DNA from: Amoebidium appalachense
Lineage: Eukaryota > Ichthyosporea
Assembly (NCBI GenBank): GCA_963693365.1
Contig: CAVNZM010000003.1
Span: 12,896,001 to 12,960,000 of the forward strand
Direction of reading: 5' to 3'
Length of the DNA stretch: 64,000 nucleotides
Shown here piece by piece: positions 25,552 to 38,154 of this stretch. The notes beneath the pieces are model-generated. The model ran no database searches. It saw only the letters and a list, made by a program, of their open reading frames with translations, and was not told the origin of the DNA. Both the position numbers and the translations under genes were made by a program. Numbering within the stretch: position 1 is the stretch's first letter; every line of letters begins with the position of its first letter.

Positions 25552-27534
25552 TTAGGCCGGTACAGGCAAAGGCTGGGGGGTACCCAGCCGCTGGGAGCAA
25601 GAACGTAGAAGGATGTTTCTTGCCCCGTTGATGTCGCGGTCACAGACTGTGCCACAAGCAGCACAGTTGTACACCTTTCTCCCTCCCAGGTTTGTCTTGA
25701 TGGCGCCACAATGCCCACACGTCTTGCTTGTGTATTGCTCGCCCACAAACACGACGGTCTTGCCCTTTTCCTCGGCCTTGTACACAAGGCGTTCCCGGAA
25801 CTTGCCGTGTGCCCAGCCGGCCATGGCTCTGACGGCCTTGCTTGAGAGCTTTCTTGTGGACTTCATGGTCATCCGTGTGGTGTCCACCCATGGAAGCACA
25901 ATCACGTCATATGCATCTGTCAGCCAGCCTGCTGTCTTCCAGTGGGCGTCCATTTGAAGGTTTTGCACGCGGCGGCGCATGCGCACAAGTGCCCGCTTCA
26001 TCCTGCGACGCCGCTTGTGCCCCACTTCTTTGCTGGCAGCCCTGGCTTGCAACGTGTCCATGTGCTTGAGTAGACGGCAAATACGGCCTATGTCGCCTCT
26101 GCACACATGGACTGCAGTACTGGAGGCAGGGTCGTACACTGTCTGGAAGGTGCGCACACCGGGATCGAGTGAGCATACCCGTGGAGGAGCTTGGTCGCCA
26201 GCAGCACCACGAGGGGCTTGGTTGTCGCCCCTGGGCTTGCTGGTGGTGACTCGTAGATACACTCTGCCATCCTGTGTCAAAACCATGCGACAGTCACCTG
26301 TAACTTCAGTCATTGTCAACGGCTCTGCCGCCTTAAGCCGGCCTCCATCCGGACACCTGCGTGGGGTAAACACTACACACCCATCGGCTACCTTGCGGAG
26401 TGCACGAGGAGCAAGGATCGACTGGTCGCCCCACTTCTTGCTGCGAAAGCGCACCACTATTGGTCGTCCGGGTGCTCTGCCGGCCGCATATCTGCGCTTT
26501 GCTCGCTGTGATTTAACTGCCCACAGGAACTGGTCTACGGCATCCTGGCGTACAAGGCTGGGCACTTCTGTCTTGTACTCCTCTGTGTGTGGGATGGTGG
26601 TGTTGTTGACAAATCGCTTTCGAAACACCGTTCTGTTATTCTCGCCGGTCTCGGCAAACAACCCCACACACTGATTGAATATTTTGCGAACGACACCAAA
26701 CGTCTTTCGCAGCCACAACATCTGCGCTTTGGTGGGGTGTAGACGTATGGACCGGCACCGTGTCAGCCCCTCTGCATTGGCTTTGAGAGATGCCACATCC
26801 ACCCCCATAGCCTCATAATCCTCCAGCGTCGAAGGCCGTGTCTCCCTGGCCTTCATCTTCTTGGTCACCCGCTTGCTGGCGGTCGTCTTCAGGCGCTTTG
26901 TGTGGTTTGCGGCGTCTCTTTTGGCCAGTTTGGGCTTTCCATACTTGCGACGTCCGTGATGTTTACAGATGAAATGGGTGGTGACAGCAATGAGGTCTTC
27001 CGCGAGCTCTTCATGGTCGGGGCCGTCACTATCACAGAGAACCACGACCTTGACGCCATATCGCTCAAGGAGCCACCAGAGAAGGTCGCCGGCGAGTCTG
27101 CAGAGTCGGTCTTTGTAGGTAACCACAACCTCTGCGACAGCTCCCTCGCTTGCTCGTTCCAAAAGGGACAACAGGCCTCGCCTCTTAAAGTTGACACCAC
27201 TCCCGACATCCGAGATGACCTCGTGACTGGGATACCGTGCACGGATAAAGTCAATCTGTCGCTGGAGGTCCCCTTTCTGCTTTGCAGAGGAGACCCGTGC
27301 ATAGGCAATGTGGGCTCTTCGTCTGGGTGCGGTCTCTTCACTCCCCGATAGCTTTGCCACGTCATTCCAGAGGTACAGACGGGTGTTTGCCGGGGTCCGA
27401 ACGGAGCCAATCCTCCTGGTGTCTGCCCACCGTCTGAGAGTGGCAGTGGTGACACCAAGCCGCTCCCTGACGACGCCGGCTGGGACATACTTTGCGTCCT
27501 CGGGTGTGCCCGGGGAGTACCTGTGTCCGCCCAT
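25552..27534 (-). CDS. tnpA-tnpB: Fused IS607-type serine recombinase and TnpB (RuvC) nuclease
   Basis: One uninterrupted 660-residue frame holds both proteins of an IS607-like element. Residues 15-60 form a MerR-like helix-turn-helix (VRERLGVTTATLRRWADTRR). Residues 75-190 form a small serine recombinase with the nucleophile in AYARVSSAKQ (S82 or S83) and the Arg motif YKDRLCR. From about 240 on is TnpB: RuvC-I SLDPGVRTF (D457), RuvC-II FVGEQYTSKTCGHCG (E599) with a CxxC...CxxC zinc finger, and RuvC-III CDRDINGARN (D634). All catalytic residues are intact. In bacterial and viral IS607 elements the two are normally separate, slightly overlapping genes. The start could also be 27618. The frame is intact, so the element may still be active. 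Confidence 0.88.
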   Translation of the reverse strand: MGGHRYSPGTPEDAKYVPAGVVRERLGVTTATLRRWADTRRIGSVRTPANTRLYLWNDVAKLSGSEETAPRRRAHIAYARVSSAKQKGDLQRQIDFIRARYPSHEVISDVGSGVNFKRRGLLSLLERASEGAVAEVVVTYKDRLCRLAGDLLWWLLERYGVKVVVLCDSDGPDHEELAEDLIAVTTHFICKHHGRRKYGKPKLAKRDAANHTKRLKTTASKRVTKKMKARETRPSTLEDYEAMGVDVASLKANAEGLTRCRSIRLHPTKAQMLWLRKTFGVVRKIFNQCVGLFAETGENNRTVFRKRFVNNTTIPHTEEYKTEVPSLVRQDAVDQFLWAVKSQRAKRRYAAGRAPGRPIVVRFRSKKWGDQSILAPRALRKVADGCVVFTPRRCPDGGRLKAAEPLTMTEVTGDCRMVLTQDGRVYLRVTTSKPRGDNQAPRGAAGDQAPPRVCSLDPGVRTFQTVYDPASSTAVHVCRGDIGRICRLLKHMDTLQARAASKEVGHKRRRRMKRALVRMRRRVQNLQMDAHWKTAGWLTDAYDVIVLPWVDTTRMTMKSTRKLSSKAVRAMAGWAHGKFRERLVYKAEEKGKTVVFVGEQYTSKTCGHCGAIKTNLGGRKVYNCAACGTVCDRDINGARNILLRSCSQRLGTPQPLPVPA

Positions 27535-27762
27535 AGCTGCATCAACCAGCGACTCTTTACATATGCCCTGATTATTTTTCTGACAACATCCAAAAGTTGC
27601 AAAATTGGCCAGTTTCACTCCGTAGATATGGCCATGTTTATTGTAGTTTGTGTGTGGCTGGCCATGTCAAACCGGTGACATGGACTGCATTTTGTCATGT
27701 ATGTGGTCGTTGAAAGCTTTTTACACAAATGCACAATTGCAGTGTCCACTGAGAATATATTG

Positions 27763-28144
27763 TCATTGTTGGTTAGAAATGTTATAAATGCCATAAGCTG
27801 TCTTTGGCAATATTCGAGCTAGATACTCTTCATATTTTTCAGTAGGCTGCAAGTCTGGCAACTCATTTTCCTCATCATGTGTCTTGTGTACGTGTGGGTA
27901 AATGTTTGTGTCCAGGTGGTTTGGGTGGCAAAATAGAATTAATCGGGTCGTCTTTTCTGACAACAGCCACGCCACCCCCCATTCTTAAGTTATCTGTTTC
28001 TTGGCGTTTTAACTCCTTTTGCTTCACAGCAACACTTTTTTCCTGATTTGCAAAGCCGAATGCAAATACAGCGGAAAACAATATTGCAAGAGTGCCTATA
28101 ACCACCAACACCCTTTGTTTCAATATCGCTGTGAGAGCCTCCAT
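27763..28144 (-). pseudogene. Small membrane protein, probable frame break
   Basis: From the ATG at 28142-28144 the protein has a membrane helix (VLVVIGTLAILFSAVFAFGF) and then a charged region, ending prematurely near 27875. A second frame overlaps and continues with protein-like sequence (THDEENELPDLQPTEKYEEY) to 27763. The two look like one gene of roughly 125 residues with an indel near 27910, but they could be two small genes. Function unknown. Confidence 0.4.
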
Positions 28145-28559
28145 TGTAGGTATTAACATGTGTATAAATAATCTAGATTTTCTTCAAAGCATTTGATGTA
28201 AATGATTTGGTTGTTCGCTAAAGATCAAAGAGGAGTTTATTTTTTTATGGCTGGGGGGAGGGGGGGGGTGGGAGGGGGTGGGGGGGGGGGCATTGTGGAC
28301 GTTTGCGGTTAATTTTTGTCTTGTTACAAGACACTTTTTATTGGAAACCAGGTGCCAGTACATGTGTCCAAACATCTTTGACTCTTCTATCAAAAGAAGT
28401 ACTAACATGAGAAACACACAAGTCATGTAACATTCAATATAAAAGGCCTGGCTGATGTGGCCGCCAGATCACTGAAGACAACTTGTTATAGCATCAAAAT
28501 CCAAAAAAAAATATGGGACTATTCGTGTAAACAGTCACCAGCTGGCAAGGACTTGGATT
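28145..28559. other. Intergenic stretch with G-rich tract
   Basis: About 415 bases. A G-rich tract lies at 28253-28290 and an ATAAAAGG string at 28439. The ORF on the minus strand across the tract is Pro/His-rich repeat translation, and I see no convincing gene. Confidence 0.5.
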
Positions 28560-31324
<2,765 letters not shown>

Positions 31325-31415
31325 TTTGTATGGAGGGGTGGAGTGTGTGACAGGTGACTGAGGGAAAGAAGATAGGGAGTGGTTGTGAGAGTGCGAAACT
31401 GTTTTTACAGAACCA

Positions 31416-31424
31416 GCTTTTATA
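31416..31424 (-). promoter_or_regulatory. TATA box of the multi-exon F-box gene
   Basis: TATAAAAGC on the minus strand lies 92 bases upstream of the ATG at 31324, the normal distance for an RNA polymerase II TATA box with a short 5' leader. Confidence 0.5.
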
Positions 31425-31701
31425 GGACAAACATGGTCTCATTAGATGTGGGCTATCGAAAAGCTCTTGTTTGTGAATTTTGTAAGCGCCGACTTATTTT
31501 CTGCAAAATTTCATGTTTTTGGGGTTTTTGTGTTGTTGGACCCCGAATCAATCGATCTTACAGGTTTATGGGGACTTTGGTATTTAAATCAATCTCGGCA
31601 TCTCGGCTGCTTACGTACATCGGGCCATTACATTCAAAAAGGGGCCCTGTTCAGAGGTTTTGATGATTTATTTTATATTATGGAATCAATGGATATTTGA
31701 C
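31425..31701. other. AT-richer intergenic stretch
   Basis: No convincing gene. The short plus-strand ORFs here lack a recognisable domain and a start context. The region is more AT-rich than the genes and leads into the SWIB gene. Confidence 0.4.
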
Positions 31702-31977
31702 ATGGCGAGACGTAAGTCTGTCATTTCCACCAAAAAACAACGTCTTAGCAAGCCGCTAGCAGATGTTGTAGGCAGTAGCATGCTCCCAAGGACACAGGTA
31801 GTCAAAAAAATATGGCAGTACATCAAGGTCCGGGATAGAAGGGCATCTGCAGGCAAGAGGATACAAGATGGTACCATGATTCATTGCGAGAGAGATGACC
31901 GTCTTTCTGCAGTGTTTGGCAAAAAAACAATTCATATGTTGGAAATGGGGCGCCTTTTGAACAAACACATTAGCTAA
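31702..31977 (+). CDS. SWIB/MDM2-domain protein
   Basis: A 91-residue protein that is almost entirely a SWIB domain: LSKPLADVVGSSMLPRTQVV, then KKIWQYIKVRD, then DDRLSAVFGKKTIHMLEMGR and LLNKHI at the end. The SWIB fold is found in SWI/SNF chromatin-remodelling complexes and as small stand-alone proteins in chlamydiae, plants and several giant viruses. A basic N-terminus (MARRKSVISTKKQR) could bind DNA or direct it to the nucleus. It is likely to affect transcription or chromatin. I start at ATG 31702; an upstream in-frame ATG adds 14 residues unlike the family. Confidence 0.8.
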   Translation: MARRKSVISTKKQRLSKPLADVVGSSMLPRTQVVKKIWQYIKVRDRRASAGKRIQDGTMIHCERDDRLSAVFGKKTIHMLEMGRLLNKHIS

Positions 31978-32284
31978 AACGTGCAAGAGTGCAGTTCCAA
32001 ATTGTCCATCCAATCAGTTTTTTTCTCGACAGCAGCCAATCAACATCTGCCATTGTGACATTTATCTGCTATTTCGAAATACAGCAAAATCAATAAAATT
32101 GCCAATCAGAATAGAGAATAGTTATGGATAGATCTTGTCGGACTTTGTACCAATAAATTCGATCGAAAGCTGATACAATGCATACCAGTGCTTGTATAAA
32201 AAGCCATCTCACAGCCGGAATGTCGTCACTTTCACAGCAGCTGAAAGCGGTCGAGTGCAATATTAGTGTCCAGTCAGTTTGAAA
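31978..32284 (+). promoter_or_regulatory. Cyclin promoter region with TATAAAAAGCC and CCAAT boxes
   Basis: The 307-base intergenic region holds several CCAAT boxes (ATCCAATCAG near 32009, AGCCAATCAAC near 32035, GCCAATCAGA near 32101) and a TATA box TATAAAAAGCC at 32195-32205, 80-90 bases before the cyclin ATG. No gene lies in it. Confidence 0.6.
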
Positions 32285-33271
32285 ATGCACTGTAACTACC
32301 AGCTTGTTGGCGAGACTGTAGTGCAGGGGATATTACGCTCTACCCCTTCCTACAACAACCGCAAGTCCGCCGTGGAGTTCATGTATGCCGTGGCCACTAC
32401 TTGGGAGCAGCTGGAGCTGCCTGTGAAGCCGTTTGCATTGGAAGCCCACCAGCGTGCCGTGGCTATACTGGACATGTTCATGGCCAAGAAGCCATCCGTC
32501 ACATATGAAGAAGACCATTTGTTTGCTCATGCCCTGGCTGCACTCTTTTTGGCAACAAAGGTGGCCACCTGGGACGACCACCCTGGCATCCGTGTGTTCA
32601 TGCGCGCAGCCAGTCATCATGGGGTTCCCGTGACCCCTCACGGCCTGACGGTGTCGGAGTTGGCAATTGTCCATTCCCTGCACTGGCGGCTTTTCTATAC
32701 CATACCCATGGAGCTGCTTGTGCTGGCTGAAAACAGCGAGTGTGCCACCCCTGACAAGTGGGTGACCACACCCCGTGTCACTGACATGGCCCGCATCGTG
32801 TCTCTCTTTGCGAGCCACAACAGCTACCGACTTGCACTGGCCTCCGATGTGGCCTGGGCAGCACGTTTTCTGTACGAGTGGTGCAACACATCGGGCGGGG
32901 GTGTGCGCAAACTCCTTGATGCCGACAGCAGCCTGGTCATCGAGGGGGCCTTGCAAGCCGCCACTGCAACCATCCGCTGCATTGAGGATGTTGACCTTCG
33001 CACACGCATGAGCCGTTGCACCCTGGTTTCAGAGATGCTCCACCATGTCTGGGCCAATCGCATGTTGGCCAGAGAGTTTGGGGTGCCCCCCCTTTCCCAG
33101 GAGACCACGGTCATCTATGAGAGTGGTTATGAAGAGGAGGATCTGCCCAAAACGTCAACCGAGGGCAGTCAGGACCACAAAAGCCCTGCATCGCCGCGGC
33201 CCAAGCGCATGCGTTTTGAGGAGGGAAGTGTGGAGCCACGTGACCTTGTCTGCCACGAAACCTATGTGTAG
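32285..33271 (+). CDS. Cyclin-like protein
   Basis: A 328-residue protein whose residues about 20-150 match a cyclin box: FMYAVATTWEQLELP, HQRAVAILDMFMAKK, FAHALAALFLATKVATWDD and ELAIVHSLHWRLFYTIP, in the order of helices 1-5, with the conserved Lys of helix 3 in ATKV. The second half is a less clear second cyclin fold with an Asp/Glu/Ser-rich tail and a basic patch (PRPKRMRF) that could be a nuclear signal. It would bind a host or viral cyclin-dependent kinase and push the cell cycle. The ATG at 32285 follows a good TATA box and CCAAT boxes. Confidence 0.75.
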   Translation: MHCNYQLVGETVVQGILRSTPSYNNRKSAVEFMYAVATTWEQLELPVKPFALEAHQRAVAILDMFMAKKPSVTYEEDHLFAHALAALFLATKVATWDDHPGIRVFMRAASHHGVPVTPHGLTVSELAIVHSLHWRLFYTIPMELLVLAENSECATPDKWVTTPRVTDMARIVSLFASHNSYRLALASDVAWAARFLYEWCNTSGGGVRKLLDADSSLVIEGALQAATATIRCIEDVDLRTRMSRCTLVSEMLHHVWANRMLAREFGVPPLSQETTVIYESGYEEEDLPKTSTEGSQDHKSPASPRPKRMRFEEGSVEPRDLVCHETYV

Positions 33272-33353
33272 TGTCCGAATTCACATGTGGTGCGGTCCAG
33301 CTGTTGCCCCTTGCGGCCCACCACGGTCACTGTGAAGCCATATGGGCTTAGGT

Positions 33354-34499
33354 CTAGCACGCTAAGTTGTTTTCAGGGATGGTTTTGTCTGATACCACCG
33401 TTAGGTCCCAACCAGGACACTCGGAGCCTGTGTATGCTGGGGTGAGGGGTTGTGAGTTGTAGTCTTGCACAGGTGTTGTCATAGAGTATGGCCAAAAGAT
33501 TGGTGAACTCACCACTTGGTGGATAGTGTAGTCAGATCCCTTGCATCTGAGCGCAGAAGTTTGGGAGCAATGGATGTCGCCGGTGAGGAAGACTACCTTG
33601 GGTATTTTATGTCTTAGGCATGTTGCTAGTATCGCATCTCTTTGTATGGGAAATCCTGACCACGAGTCTGGGCTGTCTGCAAATAAAGTGACTGAAGAAA
33701 CGAGTGCCTTGATTCGGCCAGATCCGTCACTCAGCCAGGCCAGCACCGCCGCCAGTTGTGTTGCTGACATAATGCGTTTTGATGTTCCTGTGAGTTGTCG
33801 TTCGGTGCGTAGGTCCATCACAAAAAAGTCTGTGCATCCGTGCGTGTACGTGTACCAAAAGTGAGAAGGTGTGTCGCACAGGCTGCCGTCGGTGCCAATG
33901 GGAATGAGTGGTGCATGGCTTGCCTGGTATGCCTGGTATGCAGTGAGAGCCGCGGGTAGTTTTGTCAGTGTGTCTGTGTGTGATGCTTTTTCTGGCCAGT
34001 TGTCTTCTATTTCGTGGTCATCCAAAACCATGAGTGTGGGCAAGGTTGCAAGCAGGTGTGCGGCATGAGGTGTGGTAAATGCTGTGCGATAAAGTGAAAA
34101 ATACTGCTCTGTGGAGCATGCAGCACCAACACATGCAAGTGAGTCTGCATACACCTGGTCTCCCGCAAAGATGGAAATACTGGATTGCATGTTTGCCATA
34201 CTTAGAAAAGCCCTGTCACTCTGCGTGGCAAATACAGGGATTGTCTCTGTGTTGACGATGTACCGACAAGAGCCAAGGTTGACCCTGACCTCTTTGTGGG
34301 GGTCATCTGAGTGAGTGCGCACCCAGTGTTGAGGCAGGTTTGACCAGTCGAGACTTTCGCGTGTCTCTGTGTCCATATCATATTTGAGTACAGGAATCCA
34401 CCCCATCTGGTACACGATCTGAGTGTCAACTGGGAGGTTTTGGAAGACAACCACACCTGTGTTGTCATAGTCTGTGTGTGCCTTGGTTGCCCCTAGCAC
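33354..34499 (-). pseudogene. PhoD-like metallophosphatase, C-terminal part (split by copia 1)
   Basis: This minus-strand frame carries most of a PhoD-type alkaline phosphatase/phosphodiesterase: metal-binding FAGDQVYAD, VLDDHEIEDNW and FLTGDIHCSQ are all present. It begins exactly at the left edge of the copia element at 34500, without an ATG. The missing first 55 codons lie at 41636-41800 on the far side of the element, in the matching frame. The five bases AGCAC are duplicated on both sides. Before the insertion the gene would have coded about 436 residues, normal for the family. As it stands the gene is cut and this half probably is not made. Confidence 0.85.
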
Positions 34500-34613
34500 T
34501 GTTGGAATACGTCACCATGTATGACAGCAAGAGCCTTGAAGTATGTATGTGTCCTAGCTTGTTTGTATTCGTGTCTGCTTTCCTCCTTTGTGCTCTCTCT
34601 CTCTCCCTCTCTC

Positions 34614-34683
<70 letters not shown>

Positions 34684-35431
34684 CCCCCCCCCCCCCCCCC
34701 CCCGTATCTCTCTTCCCTTGTTTCTGTGGGCACAGATATCTGTAGATCTGTGCACACCTGGCTCTCTTGCCTGATAAGAACTTATTGTGTTTTATTTCTA
34801 TTTGCTCTCCTCTGTTTATCTGAGAGGTAGCGTGATTGGCTAGCCTCACTCGTTGTCTTTCCTTTATTTCAAAATGGCCTAGTTTGTTCTCAAAAGGATG
34901 GCTCGCCAATAGTCGCGAGCGAGTACATCTGTAGATTGTGTTGTGCATTCCTGTCTGTTAATATATGTGTGTTGTGATTGGACAATAGATATATATGGAA
35001 TTCGGTTTATTGCAAAGTGTCTTCACTTTGAGAGTGTCGACTGTTAGGAAATATATGTATTTAAATAAGTTTCTTTATAGAGACGAACATAAATATATAT
35101 GTGAGTTAATAGTGACTAGATGTATAATTACTTAATTTATTTAAGTAAGAGTTTCTACACTTTAGTTTAATCGGAAGTTGGAATGCGTATGCTCTGTCGG
35201 AATGTGTTTTTCTATCTTCTGATAGAACCGATTGGTTCTCCCTCTTTAGTTGTGATAAGGTGATAAGTCGCAAGTACAAAAGGAACCGAGAGCACAATAA
35301 AGATTCAGTTGTTGTTTGAAATCTTTCAATGTCTCGTGAACAACTCCGATTGCCCTCTCATTAATGTGTTAGTCGTGTTTTTACATGACACCTCTGTGCA
35401 CTCTGCTCCCTTAGACCCGTACAAAACAACA
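34500..35431 (+). repeat. Left LTR of copia element 1
   Basis: It contains a long (CT)n tract and C run at 34598-34703, a GATTGGCT CCAAT-type box near 34833, AT-rich sequence, and an AATAAAGATTC string near 35295 that could be the polyadenylation signal. Confidence 0.93.
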
Positions 35432-35550
35432 GGTTAAAGGCCCATTTTCGCACGCTCTCGCAAACACATACTCTCGCTGCAATCAAAAATATTCAAATTT
35501 GAATACCGATCTGATTCCTCTCTCACGCATCATCTGACTGATTGATCACC

Positions 35551-38154
35551 ATGTCGGAGAAACCTGCGTATCTCAACCTCACCCCCTGGAAAGGGGATGA
35601 CACCACGGACAAGAAGTCCGGCAAACGTCTCACCTATTATGAGTGGGAACCCGTCATCTTCCGGTACCTACGTACCACCACCGCGGCCAAGTTAGTGCCC
35701 GTCATCAAGGCCCCCGAGTGGGTCGACCCTTCCGACGAGAATGAGTGGCACGGCTACGACACTGAGGAGGCCTACACCGAGGCTTCCAACCTCCTTGAAC
35801 AGATGTTTACTCAACTCGTCTCCAATGATGAGCTGTATAACTCTGGTCAAATCCACGATGATGTGTCACCTGCCCAAGCTTTCCACAACCTCCGTATGAC
35901 CTATGCGGCTGAACGTGAAGATCGTGCTCGTCAAATCCTCCTCGACTACCATGAGCTTGAACTCAAAGACTTCAAGACCGTCACGGCCTACCTCACCATG
36001 GCACGCCGTCTGTGCACTACCCTGCACATCCTCGAAGAGCCCATTCCTCACAAGACTATGGTTGATAACTTCTTCATCCACCTCAAGAAGAACCGTAAGT
36101 TAGTTTGTACCGACATCCAGGCCATGATTGCCGACTACTTCCGTCGTACCATTAACTACGAGACCTACAACCGTCTAATCAGTGACATCAGAGCTGCAGA
36201 GATCCGTGAAGGTCTCATCGACTCTGGGTCCGGGTCCTCCTCCACCGTCCGAACAGCACGTGCCCTGCAAAGCCGTGTACTCACCAAGGACGACCTCAGA
36301 CACCGGATCCCCCGACGTGACAGCTCCGTCTCCCGTCACCCCCGCGGTCGTCCCACCGATCGATCCCCCTCAGTTGACCGTGATTACTCACGGTCCCGTT
36401 CCCCCGGCTATCGTTCCCGGTCACCCTACCCCCCACGTAAAGGGGGTAACCGTCATTCCCAGCCACCCCGAGCCAAGACCACTGGCTCCCTCGACTGTGC
36501 CTACTGTCACGAAGACCATCATGTCACACAGTGTGACAAACCTGGCTGCTCAATTGCCCGTCGTCACCGTGCCAACACCAAGTCTGGAAAAGAGGTGCAT
36601 TTTGCCCTCGTGTCCACCACGGCCTCCCTACCCATGGACCCCTGCTGGGACTCGGCTTCAAACGTCCACGTGTGCCCAGTAAAAGAGTACTTCTCTACTC
36701 TTGAGCCATGCCCCCCGACTGACGTCCACGGCCTCGGCATCGTCACTGCACATCACCGTGGTGTCATCAACCTGGCCGTCACCTACAACGGAGTAACATC
36801 AGTACTGAGCCTCAACACCCTCTATGTACCTGACTCCCCAGCCTTCCTGATATCACCCTCAATGGCCTCCAAGTCGGGTCTCCTTGCCCACCTCGATGAT
36901 GAGGATGCATTCCCATCATACCTCTACACTCGTGGTGGCAACATCGTGTGTTCCCTCACAGGCACAGATGGACTGTACTTCATCACTGACTATGAGATAC
37001 GTCCCTCCATCCCTCGGACCGTCACTGCTCTGATAGCCAACGTCAAGGTCAACAATGATCCTCAGCTCTGGCACCACCGTCTCGGCCATCGTGCCCTGTC
37101 CACCCTCACCAAGATGGTGAGAGGTGACCTCGTGACAGGCCTCCCCTCATCCCTCTCAGTGGCTGACACCACTGACTGCTTCGGTTGTGTCTCCGGCAAG
37201 ACCACCAAGGCCCCATTCTCCGGCACCAGAACCCAGTGCCCCTTCCCCGGTGCCAAGTGGCACATGGACTTCTTCGAGCCTCCCTGTGCCTCCTATGGTG
37301 GCTACAAGGTGGCCCTCGTGTGTACCTGTGATGCCTCCGGCTACACCATCGTGTACCTCCTCCGTGATCGATCCGAAACTCTCGAATACGTCAAGGCCCT
37401 GGTTGAGACTACTGACAAGCAACCCGACAAGGTGGTGACCCACTTCCGTTCAGACTCTGGGTCCGAGTTCACCTCCCACGCTATGGAGCAGTACTGCCAG
37501 TCCAAGGGCATCATTCAAGAATTTGCCCCGGTTGACTGCCCCCAACTCAACGGCTTCGTTGAACGTAAGATGAGGGATCTGCAGGAGATCGTTCGGTGCT
37601 TCCTTCATCAGGACAAGGCCGACTCCCTTTCCCCCAAACTGTGGGGAGCTGCTCTCAAGCATGCTGCCTACATCATCAACGTGACCCCGGCCAGAGCTGC
37701 CAATGGCCGTACACCGTTTGAAATTTTCTACGGTGTCAAGCCTGACATCTCCCACCTGCACGTGTTCGGCTGCCCAGCCTATGTACACGTCCCTGCATCC
37801 AAACGAGACAAGTTGGCCTCTACCGTCAAACTCGGCACCTACGTGGGCTGGGATATCACCAACAAAGCCCACAAGATCATGAATCTACGTGGCAACACGG
37901 TCAACCTCTACCGCGATGTCGTCTTCGACGAATCACAATTCACCACGGCATCCAATCAGATTTCTGTGCAGGCCACCAATCAGACGACCTCAATCGATTC
38001 ATCCCTGCATTCCGGAAATTCCAATTCCGATGACGATGAAATTCCGTCGGTGATTATCCGTCGTTCCCCCCGTCGTGTACCTGCCCCCGTGGCTCCACCC
38101 ACCCCCCCCCCCCACCGGTCAGCAACCCCTGCTGCCGGCCCCTGCCGTCAATGA
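35551..38154 (+). CDS. Copia 1 Gag-protease-integrase
   Basis: An 867-residue frame starting at ATG 35551. The Gag region (1-300) ends in an Arg/Ser/Pro-rich stretch and a zinc knuckle CAYCHEDHHVTQC. The aspartic protease has CWDSASNVHVCP, with DSA in place of the usual DSG/DTG. A GAG-pre-integrase motif LWHHRLGHRALST follows, then the integrase core with the DDE residues in KWHMDFFEPP, HFRSDSGSEFTS and LNGFVERKMRDL. The frame is lost in a run of about 12 C near 38100, and coding continues in another frame. Both a homopolymer indel and recoding are possible; the opposite shift in element 2 favours indel. Confidence 0.9.
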   Translation: MSEKPAYLNLTPWKGDDTTDKKSGKRLTYYEWEPVIFRYLRTTTAAKLVPVIKAPEWVDPSDENEWHGYDTEEAYTEASNLLEQMFTQLVSNDELYNSGQIHDDVSPAQAFHNLRMTYAAEREDRARQILLDYHELELKDFKTVTAYLTMARRLCTTLHILEEPIPHKTMVDNFFIHLKKNRKLVCTDIQAMIADYFRRTINYETYNRLISDIRAAEIREGLIDSGSGSSSTVRTARALQSRVLTKDDLRHRIPRRDSSVSRHPRGRPTDRSPSVDRDYSRSRSPGYRSRSPYPPRKGGNRHSQPPRAKTTGSLDCAYCHEDHHVTQCDKPGCSIARRHRANTKSGKEVHFALVSTTASLPMDPCWDSASNVHVCPVKEYFSTLEPCPPTDVHGLGIVTAHHRGVINLAVTYNGVTSVLSLNTLYVPDSPAFLISPSMASKSGLLAHLDDEDAFPSYLYTRGGNIVCSLTGTDGLYFITDYEIRPSIPRTVTALIANVKVNNDPQLWHHRLGHRALSTLTKMVRGDLVTGLPSSLSVADTTDCFGCVSGKTTKAPFSGTRTQCPFPGAKWHMDFFEPPCASYGGYKVALVCTCDASGYTIVYLLRDRSETLEYVKALVETTDKQPDKVVTHFRSDSGSEFTSHAMEQYCQSKGIIQEFAPVDCPQLNGFVERKMRDLQEIVRCFLHQDKADSLSPKLWGAALKHAAYIINVTPARAANGRTPFEIFYGVKPDISHLHVFGCPAYVHVPASKRDKLASTVKLGTYVGWDITNKAHKIMNLRGNTVNLYRDVVFDESQFTTASNQISVQATNQTTSIDSSLHSGNSNSDDDEIPSVIIRRSPRRVPAPVAPPTPPPHRSATPAAGPCRQ

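Noticed and set aside
35410-35450. tRNA gene near the copia primer-binding site
   Set aside because: Only a short GGTTAAAGGCCC match region is present, with no cloverleaf in the flanks.
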